Source: an uncultured bacterium (GTDB lineage Bacteria > Oederibacteriota > PGYV01 > CAILUR01). From it: a stretch of 25,880 nt of DNA. Position numbers and translations under genes: made by a program. Positions 7,742 through 15,116 of the stretch are shown in pieces; position 1 is the first letter of the stretch; each line of letters begins with the position of its first letter. The notes beneath the pieces were generated by a model, which was not told the origin of the DNA, did not search any database, and worked only from the letters and a program-made list of their open reading frames with translations. The stretch lies in NCBI GenBank assembly GCA_903837445.1, contig CAILUR010000009.1, positions 1 through 25,880 of the forward strand, given 5' to 3'.

Positions 7742-9535
7742 ATGTCAGACAAGGCGATAGTACTTAAACCTCGGGAAGCAATACATAATGTTTTTGAAGG
7801 GCTGGATGGAGCGGTAAAAGAAACTGGGTTCGCAGCGCTGGAGTTTTTCGGCAAAGAAAAATCTGAAAGTGGCAACAAAATTGAAGATCTGGTAAAAGTA
7901 AATAAACTAAAAACCGCCTATAACACTCTCATTTCAGCCCTCGTGGAAAATCGCCTCAATGACTTAAATAAATATCAGCGGCTTTTCTTAGCCACTGGCG
8001 CTATCGGCGACAGCGTGGAAACAAATACAGGCGTGGTAAACTTGCTTGACCTCACAGTATATAATTCGCTTTTAAATAGTTTTGAAAATAAAGATGAAGA
8101 CAATCCTTTTGATAGTTTTGTTTTTTCAGTGCCGGAGAAATATAAAGCGCTTGCCAAAGGCGAGTTAGAACTCATAGACACTTCAGGGAAGAAAAAAAGA
8201 AATACTACGACTAAAGTGGATACCAAAAAAGTAAAAGCAAATCTGGAGTGGAAGAAAAACGATTCTCTGCGGACAGGCGCAAATTTTATACGGGAAATGG
8301 GAAATGACTTAGACAATAAAATTCTGCCGCTCACGGATGGCGTGAAAATAAAAAATATAAAATTGAATTATGACATAGTAAAAAAATATCTTGAAATTCT
8401 CCAAAAAGGGCACAGGATAACTCCTGACGAAAAAAAACTCAAAGACACTCTTAAATTGCCTGTGGAAACAATGAGTAAAGGAATGCTGGAGTTTTTTACT
8501 TCTAATGCCGAGGCCTTTACAAAACTGAGCACACAAATGGCAGGGCTCAAAGAAAAGATAGAAGACATAGTTCAAAAAGAAATAGAAATAGGTAAAGTAG
8601 ATACCATAGTCAGCGAAACAGAGGCAAAGACTTTTACAAAGTTTGACACTGAGACCATTGATATTGTTAAAAAAGATATAAGCATATTAAACGGGTTTAT
8701 AGTAACTGCCGCGGAAAAAGCCGCCAACAGAGTGCCTTTTTCAGGCGCCAGAATTCTTTTGAACTCACAGATTCCAGATGTAACAAAATCTGAGAACTTC
8801 TTATGTACTCCTGAAGCCGTTTTAAAATCCTTAAATAAGATTGCTGAAATACATGTAAATCTTTTTCCTAAAGACGAAGAGGGAAACTATATAATTCCAC
8901 CCATACTTATAGAACCTATTAGAAATTACTGTGATTTTTTGGAAGACAGATTTGTCATAGGCTTTGTGTCGGGTGAGGCGGCGAAAGTCGGCGCGAAAGT
9001 GGGGTTTAGTCCTGTAGATATGCAAGTGTTAAAAGTTATGGGAATGTATCTGGCAAAAGACCCTGTGTATAATTATCGTGGAGAGTTAAATGAAGGTACT
9101 TTTATGGGCGACTATACAGGAAAAGTAGAAAAGACAGCCCAGGTAAAATGGACTGGCGCGGATAAGAAAATGAATATGGTAATGTCTTCAGAACTTGTAG
9201 ATGCTGCGTCCAGAGATGATGCGGTCAATGACTATATTGATTTCTTGTTCAACACTGAAAATGGTTTTGGACCGAGCCAAAAAATGTCAAAACGCAGAGT
9301 GGTCATAATGCTTAGATATTGCACGATAAAAAGCATTGAGAACAATGTCAGATTATTGCTAAATTATGTGGCCCAGAGTGAACCTATAGAAGTCCGCGAT
9401 ACGATTTTGAAATATACCAACCGCAATCACGATGCGGCAAAAGAAATGGTAAGAAAGCTTTTAAAAGAAGATGCAGGTCTGCAAAGGACGCTGGGCGTCA
9501 ATGCGGATTATGTCATAAGCAAAATATTCGTATAA
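7742..9535 (+). CDS. Uncharacterised 597-residue cytoplasmic protein
   Basis: I do not recognise this protein. The ATG at 7742 is chosen over the in-frame ATG at 7727 because GGAGGA lies between them at the right distance for 7742. There is no signal peptide and no membrane segment, and the composition is lysine/glutamate rich with long helical stretches. Visible sub-regions are: an N-terminal helical part to about residue 130; a charged lysine-rich linker near 145-175 (GKKKRNTTTKVDTKKVKANL); a helical middle of about 200-330 with a coiled-coil-like segment (FTKLSTQMAGLKEKIEDIVQ); and a better-ordered C-terminal half with GYVSG-like and aromatic patches (PIRNYCDFLEDRFVIGFVSG, NYRGELNEGTFMGDYTGK). 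No nucleotide-binding or catalytic motif is obvious. It stands alone behind its own strong promoter, between divergent and convergent neighbours. It is probably abundant and structural or binding in nature, which is an inference only. Confidence 0.75.
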   Translation: MSDKAIVLKPREAIHNVFEGLDGAVKETGFAALEFFGKEKSESGNKIEDLVKVNKLKTAYNTLISALVENRLNDLNKYQRLFLATGAIGDSVETNTGVVNLLDLTVYNSLLNSFENKDEDNPFDSFVFSVPEKYKALAKGELELIDTSGKKKRNTTTKVDTKKVKANLEWKKNDSLRTGANFIREMGNDLDNKILPLTDGVKIKNIKLNYDIVKKYLEILQKGHRITPDEKKLKDTLKLPVETMSKGMLEFFTSNAEAFTKLSTQMAGLKEKIEDIVQKEIEIGKVDTIVSETEAKTFTKFDTETIDIVKKDISILNGFIVTAAEKAANRVPFSGARILLNSQIPDVTKSENFLCTPEAVLKSLNKIAEIHVNLFPKDEEGNYIIPPILIEPIRNYCDFLEDRFVIGFVSGEAAKVGAKVGFSPVDMQVLKVMGMYLAKDPVYNYRGELNEGTFMGDYTGKVEKTAQVKWTGADKKMNMVMSSELVDAASRDDAVNDYIDFLFNTENGFGPSQKMSKRRVVIMLRYCTIKSIENNVRLLLNYVAQSEPIEVRDTILKYTNRNHDAAKEMVRKLLKEDAGLQRTLGVNADYVISKIFV

Positions 9536-9599
9536 GAAAAAGCACGCTCTTATACTAAAACAATAAAATACTCCCACCTTTAGCTATAGCAGGTTTTAG
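9530..9599. terminator. Inverted repeats between convergent genes
   Basis: GTATAAG (9530-9536, covering the stop codon) pairs with CTTATAC (9549-9555). A second pair, ACCT (9576-9579) and AGGT (9591-9594), encloses the palindrome GCTATAGC (9583-9590). There is no T run directly after either on the + strand; on the - strand the second is followed by a T-rich stretch. The position between convergent genes suggests weak termination in both directions. Confidence 0.3.
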
Positions 9600-9625
9600 C
9601 CAAGGTTTGTTTTACTTTCAAAATA

Positions 9626-11110
9626 TTATTTTTTTATTAAAACTGTCGCTATTATAAAAACCAAAAAAATAAGTGAAAAAATTTCTGTTATATTATTTTT
9701 AGAGCGAGCTTTATATATATAGAAAAGGGTTAGGACTATGGCAAGTATTGCTGGTATAAAAAGTAAGGGTGCGACAAGTAAGACAGGGGTGAAAGCATAA
9801 ACAACTATAAGCAGACAAATGGCTGATATATTTTTAGCATTTTCGCGTAGGCGAGAGAGCGCAAAAACGGCCAGCGAAAGTAGCCCAGGAAAAACAGGGT
9901 TAAAATTATTAAAGACAGAGATATCTTTTATGGCAGCGGTGCCAGCGACATAAAATATGAAGATGAAAAGCGCATAAGCAACACTCTGTATGAGGGGCGA
10001 CCGTGAAAGGTGAAAGGGGGCATTATAAAGAAAGACACAAAGGGCGCATATAAAAACATAACTCAAAAAGATACCAGTGGACAAAGCGAGCGCCGGCATA
10101 AGGATAAGGATAAAAATGGGAACTGCTAAGGAAGCTATTTTTGAGGCGGTGGAGTTTAAACCAGCATAAAGCCCGAAAAAAAGCGGAAGCAGACAGCCAA
10201 CAAGCAGATAGGCGTAGTCCATAGGATTGGCAAAAAGGAGAGTGCCTGGTCTTTGGGGGGCTAAAACAAACCCAGCAAAAAATGCAGCCGAGAACAACAA
10301 AGCAAAAGGGGAGAAAAAAAGTTTTAATAAGTGTTTAAAAGCAGGCAGACCATAATGGCGTAAAAACATAATGAAAAGCATAGGAAATAAAAATAAAAAT
10401 ATCAGCAAGGAAGTTCTGCTCAAAAACCCACCAGCATAGGAAGTTCCAAAGAAAAAGGTATTTACGAATAAATCAAAGCCAGTATGCAAAAACGGGAAGA
10501 CCGGAAGCAAGATAAAGACAGGAAATGCCATAGAAGAAATGGTAAGTACATAGAGCAAGAGAGAGGCTGAGACAGCTTTTATTATATTGTGAGTTTTATA
10601 GAAGACATAAAACCCTATAAAAAAGAAAGAGGCAAAGACCTCAAAGCGTATGCCAGCGCAGACCTTTACCTCTGTCACAGGCGAGAAAAAATACAACAGG
10701 GCTTTAATATAATCAGACAAAGTGTAAAGATAATCAATTTTACAGCCGGCAGAAGCATAAAAGAGCAGGTCAATAAAAGGCACCACTATTATCCACGCAT
10801 AGAAGACCAGTAATATCTTTAACACAGGCACGAGTTTTTCTTTTGTTAAAAAATGAAGGACTAAGGCAAGGGCACATAAAAGCGTTACCCATTCCAAATT
10901 AAATAAAACTCCCATTTGCATTATGGCGGTCTCAAAGGAGGCGTTTGTACCTAAAGTATGTGCGCTCTCAAACGCGCCCTCTATGAAATTTCTGGTATAA
11001 GAAATACAAAGAAAGAGGAGTACATAGGCAGGCACAGTTACTGAATAGGTTTCGGCAAATAAAATAAACCTGCGAAGCCAGTGTTGTGGGCGCTGTGGCT
11101 TAGGGGTCAC
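9626..11110 (-). CDS. Unrecognised polytopic inner-membrane protein
   Basis: This 494-residue protein is almost wholly membrane-embedded, with about 12 to 14 hydrophobic segments. I place the start at the GTG at 11110: GGGAGG lies seven bases upstream, and the GTG overlaps the stop of the previous gene as GTGA. A TTG at 11125 would add five residues. No transporter or ligase signature is evident. The opening region (AETYSVTVPAYVLLFLCIS, RNFIEGAFE) and the next segments faintly recall multi-membrane proteins of unknown function found in some bacterial and archaeal genomes; this is an impression only. It is the last gene of the prepilin operon and is translationally coupled to the Wzy_C-type gene. 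A role in moving or making the lipid-linked substrate of that enzyme, or in assembling the fibre, is possible but unproven. Confidence 0.75.
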   Translation of the reverse strand: MTPKPQRPQHWLRRFILFAETYSVTVPAYVLLFLCISYTRNFIEGAFESAHTLGTNASFETAIMQMGVLFNLEWVTLLCALALVLHFLTKEKLVPVLKILLVFYAWIIVVPFIDLLFYASAGCKIDYLYTLSDYIKALLYFFSPVTEVKVCAGIRFEVFASFFFIGFYVFYKTHNIIKAVSASLLLYVLTISSMAFPVFILLPVFPFLHTGFDLFVNTFFFGTSYAGGFLSRTSLLIFLFLFPMLFIMFLRHYGLPAFKHLLKLFFSPFALLFSAAFFAGFVLAPQRPGTLLFANPMDYAYLLVGCLLPLFFGLYAGLNSTASKIASLAVPIFILILMPALALSTGIFLSYVFICALCVFLYNAPFHLSRSPLIQSVAYALFIFIFYVAGTAAIKDISVFNNFNPVFPGLLSLAVFALSRLRENAKNISAICLLIVVYAFTPVLLVAPLLFIPAILAIVLTLFYIYKARSKNNITEIFSLIFLVFIIATVLIKK

Positions 11111-12864
11111 GGTGTCACCTCCCAAAAATGTACGAGTGTGGAAGCCCTGTCTTTTTGTACTGCATTAGCATCTATCCGCAAAGCCGCTTCTAAATGAGGC
11201 AGGGCCTCTGGTCTCAAACCTAAACGCATTTTGGATTTGTAAAGACCGAGCTGTGCTGACACAAAGCCAGGATATAAAATAAGGGCTCGGTTAAAATATG
11301 AAACTGCTGCTTTGGCATTATTTTGAAAAAGATAAAGGGCGCCAATGTTGTAAAGGACATCTGCTGAATTTGGAAAATATTTTAAGGTATTTTCATAAGT
11401 AGTTATGGCTTGCGCGGACTTGTCTGAAAGTGAAAGTCCTTGTGCGTAATGGGTCAAAGTAGAAAAGTTGTCCTGTTCCAAAGACAGGGCTTTTTCAAAA
11501 AAAGTAAAACCTCCAGAAGAGTTCTGCACAGCGGCTTTTAAATAAAAATTTGAGACCAAAGCTTTTGGTTTAGAAAAAGAAAAATATAATACAAGAGGAA
11601 GCAAGAGAAGTAAAAGCAGCGCATATCGAGGCAAAGGGGCTAGTTCAAAACCAGTGTTAGTCGCACGGGCTGTCTGCGCCACCAAAAGACCTGCCAAGGC
11701 AAATAACAGCGAGGCAGAAGGCATAGAAAAAAGTGGAAAATTAAAAAAAGATTCGCAGAAGAAAAAGACCAGCGAACAAAAAATAGCACTGGAAAAAAGC
11801 AAGTCGCTGTCTTTCATATAGGCAGAGGCCTTTTCAAAAGCCAAAGCCAAAGAAAAGATAAAAGCGATATAAAGCAAAAGTCCCAAGGTGCCGGTTTCGG
11901 CTAAAAGTTGCATATAATCATTGTGGGCAAAAGAAGACACCACAAAATCATTTGAGTTTTTTAGGGCAAGTAGTTTTCCGCCTTTTTCCTGTTGAAATTG
12001 TTTTATGGCGCCAGCCCCAGCCCCTATTATAGGAGAGGTGAAAAAAATATCAGCGGCACTGCCAGTTAAAAGCAGGCGATTACTGATTTCTGGTGCGGTT
12101 GAAGAAAAAAGGTGTGAAGTTCTTTGTACTCCTGTGCTAAAAGCCCCGAAAAATCCAGGGATAAGAAAGGGGAAACACACGGCTAAAACGAGAAAAACCT
12201 TTATTTTATTGGTAAATATAGGGCGAACCCCAGCGCGGTAAAAGTAATAAGCTAATAAAACAAGCGCTATACCAAGCGATAAAACAACACCACGGGAAGA
12301 GCAGATAATAATTACAGGTATGGCAAGTGCCAAGTTGAAAACTGCTAAACCTCCACCTGCCTTGCCAGAAATGGCGCTATAAATAATAAAAGGCAAAAGA
12401 GCGGCAATGAACTCGCCAAAAAAAATAGGGTTGCCAAAAAAAGAATAAGGTCTGTTTATGCCAGAAAAAGAAAACTGAAATATGCCATATCCTAAGGCGA
12501 GGGTAAAAATGATATTTAAAAAAAATAAAAGTTTTTGCCGAGAAAGGTGAGCATAAAAACCAGAAAAAAAGAAAAGCGGAGTGAAAAAAATAAGTCCGTA
12601 AAAAAATGCAGGATGGGCTTGAGACCATAACAAGCGGGAAGAAATAAAAATATAATAAAGTGAGAGAAAAATAACAGGGGCGGTTATTTTGAAAGGGCCC
12701 CGATATAAAAAAAGTGCGCCCAAGGAAAGATATACGGTCAGTACTATGCCGAGGGCTTTAGGAAGCTGGTATAGGTCATACATACCGGGGAAAAAAATTA
12801 AAAGAGAAAAGATTCCGAAAATAAATAAAAGCCGTAAAAAAAGCGAGGGCGAGGGGAGGGTCAT
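11107..12864 (-). CDS. Wzy_C/O-antigen-ligase-family membrane enzyme with C-terminal TPR region
   Basis: This 585-residue protein has about ten to twelve membrane segments over residues 1-437, then a soluble TPR region (about 440-570). Family marks are the FFGNPIFFGEF segment (about 142-152), the CSSRG block (about 188-192, with a conserved arginine), NRLLLTGSA (about 262-270), GAGAGAIKQF (about 281-290) and the hallmark HNDYMQLLAETGTLG (histidine 314). This family includes WaaL O-antigen ligases, Wzy polymerases and the PglL/PilO-type O-oligosaccharyltransferases that glycosylate pilins. All work on undecaprenyl-linked glycans at the periplasmic face. TPR-tailed members are common in Gram-negative lineages. 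It begins one base after the stop of a prepilin-like gene, so a protein O-glycosylation role on those pilins fits best. O-antigen ligation remains possible, although no sugar-transferase genes are nearby. Confidence 0.85.
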   Translation of the reverse strand: MTLPSPSLFLRLLFIFGIFSLLIFFPGMYDLYQLPKALGIVLTVYLSLGALFLYRGPFKITAPVIFLSLYYIFISSRLLWSQAHPAFFYGLIFFTPLFFFSGFYAHLSRQKLLFFLNIIFTLALGYGIFQFSFSGINRPYSFFGNPIFFGEFIAALLPFIIYSAISGKAGGGLAVFNLALAIPVIIICSSRGVVLSLGIALVLLAYYFYRAGVRPIFTNKIKVFLVLAVCFPFLIPGFFGAFSTGVQRTSHLFSSTAPEISNRLLLTGSAADIFFTSPIIGAGAGAIKQFQQEKGGKLLALKNSNDFVVSSFAHNDYMQLLAETGTLGLLLYIAFIFSLALAFEKASAYMKDSDLLFSSAIFCSLVFFFCESFFNFPLFSMPSASLLFALAGLLVAQTARATNTGFELAPLPRYALLLLLLLPLVLYFSFSKPKALVSNFYLKAAVQNSSGGFTFFEKALSLEQDNFSTLTHYAQGLSLSDKSAQAITTYENTLKYFPNSADVLYNIGALYLFQNNAKAAVSYFNRALILYPGFVSAQLGLYKSKMRLGLRPEALPHLEAALRIDANAVQKDRASTLVHFWEVTP

Positions 12865-12865
12865 A

Positions 12866-14428
12866 TCAGAATGAAGAAGGATATGGACCTGGCGTCGGAA
12901 CGAGGAAAGAAAACTCGCCGAAAGACAGGACCTCTACAGAAGCCCCTGAAACTCCGAAGAGGTTCATATCTTTATTGAAATAGACATATAAAAAAGCAGG
13001 GTCTGTGGTATCTGTTGTCAGGGCGGAATTTTCCCCAAGATAAATAGTGCCAAAAATACATACATTTGAAGCATTAGCGCTTGTCCCTGGAGTACCACCT
13101 ATGCGCAATTCGCCACCAGCATATATTAAGCCATAGTGTTTTACATTAAACAGATAAGGCACACCAGACCCAGGCACCACATAATGAAGGTTGTCCGTAC
13201 TTTGCGGACTGTAAAAATTATCTGGTGGGGGCACATTATATATATTATCAATGTCTGCGGCGGCTACTGTAAAAGTGGAATACTTGACACTGGAATCAGT
13301 CGCAGACGGGGTAATCCCTTTTATAATCATAGGTCCCATAACAATAAGCGTTCCATAAGTAAGTCCCTGATGAGTGACATCTCCGTAAAGACTTAAAGTC
13401 CCAGCGGTAACTGTAACTGCCCCGCTGTAAGTATTGCAGGAATTTAATCTTAAAGGCAGACCGTCTGTGGTATCAATGAACACTACGCTGTCGGCAGAAT
13501 TGAGCTTAGGCATAACAGTGCGGGTCATATAATTTGCAGAAGTAAAAAGATTTAAAGGCAGACCCCCTGGACCAAAATATGTATTTTTTGTTTTTGCATA
13601 ATTTTTGTAATATTCAAAATCTATATCGGGCGCCACTGCAAAAGGAGAAAAAGGATGAGAGTGTGCGGTAGGGCTCATATCATCATAGACAGTGCTAAAA
13701 AGATAATTAGTTCCAGTTCTGCCGTTATTGTAAGAAATGGCGGTATAGATATCATTTGCCGAATACACCCGGGGTTTCCAAGGTTGATGTCCAGAAAAAA
13801 CAGGCGTGCCAATAGCCACTGGCACTGAGCGAAGCTTGCAATACCCTGGGTTTGTATTTGCCGAATAAATATCTCCCCAAAAAAAGTTAGCTCTATCTGG
13901 ATTGAAAGAGTTGTTATCAAAAGTGCCAGAGGTGGTGAAATCAATTTTGCCTTTTGAGATAAGCGGTCCGCCCATTTTTAATTTTTGCACCACTGCGTAA
14001 AACTGGCCAGTACATTTTGTGACTGCGGTTTTTACTTTTATGCCTATGGTTTTATAATCCGCATTGCCTTGTCTGGCTGTAGGAAGAGCTGGATTTGTAA
14101 TATACAGATTGCCATTTGTGATATGCACAGTGTAGGTGCCGGAGGAAGTGGTGAACTCGTGCAAATAGCCGTAATAGTTTTCGAGAGGCACATTTCCCCA
14201 GTTGTTGCCCTGTTGCAAGACATAAAGACACTGTTCAAGCGCAAGTCCTGCCAGTTCTTGTTTTTGAAAAATACAGGTATTCTTGACTTGCAATTTTGAA
14301 TAGTTTTGAAATAAGGAAACCATAGTGGCACCCAAGATGGAAAGTACAGCCGCCAAGACAATCACGACAGGAAGGGATTGTCCTTTTTGACCTGCCACTA
14401 AAGTTTTTCTAATTTTATTTTTATGCAT
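12866..14428 (-). CDS. Large PilX-like prepilin-related protein
   Basis: This is a 520-residue protein with a short basic N-terminus (MHKNKIRKTLVAGQKG), then QSLPVVIVLAAVLSILGATMVSLF as a single hydrophobic helix and a long exported body. The glycine before the helix and the arrangement resemble PilX-type minor pilins, which often lack the glutamate at mature position 5, as here. The body is unusually large for a minor pilin. It is rich in Ser, Thr, Asn, Gly and Tyr, with repeated short beta-like stretches (FSGHQPWKPRVYSANDIY; APDIDFEYYKNYAKTKN; GLIYAGGELRIGG). The middle and end resemble the DUF/PilX-linked beta-helix-like tails seen in some environmental bacteria, where segments such as KGKIDFTTSGTFDNNS and GLIYAGGEL are typical. 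A GAGG site precedes the ATG. It lies between a PilW-like gene and the Wzy_C-type enzyme. Confidence 0.75.
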   Translation of the reverse strand: MHKNKIRKTLVAGQKGQSLPVVIVLAAVLSILGATMVSLFQNYSKLQVKNTCIFQKQELAGLALEQCLYVLQQGNNWGNVPLENYYGYLHEFTTSSGTYTVHITNGNLYITNPALPTARQGNADYKTIGIKVKTAVTKCTGQFYAVVQKLKMGGPLISKGKIDFTTSGTFDNNSFNPDRANFFWGDIYSANTNPGYCKLRSVPVAIGTPVFSGHQPWKPRVYSANDIYTAISYNNGRTGTNYLFSTVYDDMSPTAHSHPFSPFAVAPDIDFEYYKNYAKTKNTYFGPGGLPLNLFTSANYMTRTVMPKLNSADSVVFIDTTDGLPLRLNSCNTYSGAVTVTAGTLSLYGDVTHQGLTYGTLIVMGPMIIKGITPSATDSSVKYSTFTVAAADIDNIYNVPPPDNFYSPQSTDNLHYVVPGSGVPYLFNVKHYGLIYAGGELRIGGTPGTSANASNVCIFGTIYLGENSALTTDTTDPAFLYVYFNKDMNLFGVSGASVEVLSFGEFSFLVPTPGPYPSSF

Positions 14429-14442
14429 TTATAACCTCGGTC

Positions 14443-15105
14443 TTAGTTGTAATAAAAGCCAGCGGAGTGCATCCGTTTTACAACAATATTTTCCCGCATA
14501 AAAACTATAACAGGAGGCTTGTTTTTGTATATCCATTTTTTAAATCTCGCGCCGACTGCAATCGCCGTGCCTTCTTTGGAATCCACAAAAGCAAACATAA
14601 GCGAGTCCACATTTGCGGACAAGGTAATGGTTTTGTAATAAGTATTTGCTTGTACTTGAGTACTATTGGTGAGGTCTGTGCCAGGTAACACCTGAGGATA
14701 AACAGAAAGGAGATATCCGTTTTTTTGAAATAATTGGACTGGGGCACCTGTCGCGCCTATGGTGACCAAGGAGGCACCACCATTTGCGCAACCGCAATTG
14801 GATTGTGTGGTAGAGACCACGGCTTCCTCAGCCATAATGGCTTCTATATAACTGTTCGCAGGTTCATTTGCATTTATTCTGGAAATAGCTATGGTAGAAC
14901 CCTGAGACTGTTGTATGAGTTTTTTTATCGCTAGCATAGTGATTCGCGATTCCCCAGTCAAAGACAGGCGCGCAGTGGCAAAGTTAAACATATAAGTGCC
15001 ATCGCGTAACAACTGAAAAATACCTACACTGACTATGCTCATAATAGCCACAGAGAGAATAGCTTCTAAAAGTGTGAATCCTTTTCTTTTTTTAAATTTA
15101 AGCAT
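14443..15105 (-). CDS. PilW-like pseudopilin
   Basis: This is a 220-residue protein with a textbook prepilin N-terminus: MLKFKKRKG followed by FTLLEAILSVAIMSIVSVGIFQLL. Cleavage by prepilin peptidase is expected after the glycine, and the mature protein has glutamate at position 5. The ATG at 15105 has AAGGA eight bases upstream; an in-frame ATG at 15147 inside the preceding gene would add 14 residues before the leader and is unlikely. The C-terminal globular part is of PilW/GspJ type in length. It contains an NCGCANGG segment with paired cysteines that could form a disulfide. It starts 11 bases after the giant prepilin gene and ends 14 bases before the PilX-like gene, so the three are clearly one unit. 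Confidence 0.88.
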   Translation of the reverse strand: MLKFKKRKGFTLLEAILSVAIMSIVSVGIFQLLRDGTYMFNFATARLSLTGESRITMLAIKKLIQQSQGSTIAISRINANEPANSYIEAIMAEEAVVSTTQSNCGCANGGASLVTIGATGAPVQLFQKNGYLLSVYPQVLPGTDLTNSTQVQANTYYKTITLSANVDSLMFAFVDSKEGTAIAVGARFKKWIYKNKPPVIVFMRENIVVKRMHSAGFYYN

Positions 15106-15116
15106 TTTTAATGTCC

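Noticed and set aside
13985..14361. Overlapping open frames on both strands inside the PilX-like gene
   Set aside because: Shadow frames; neither has a start signal and the PilX-like frame explains the region.
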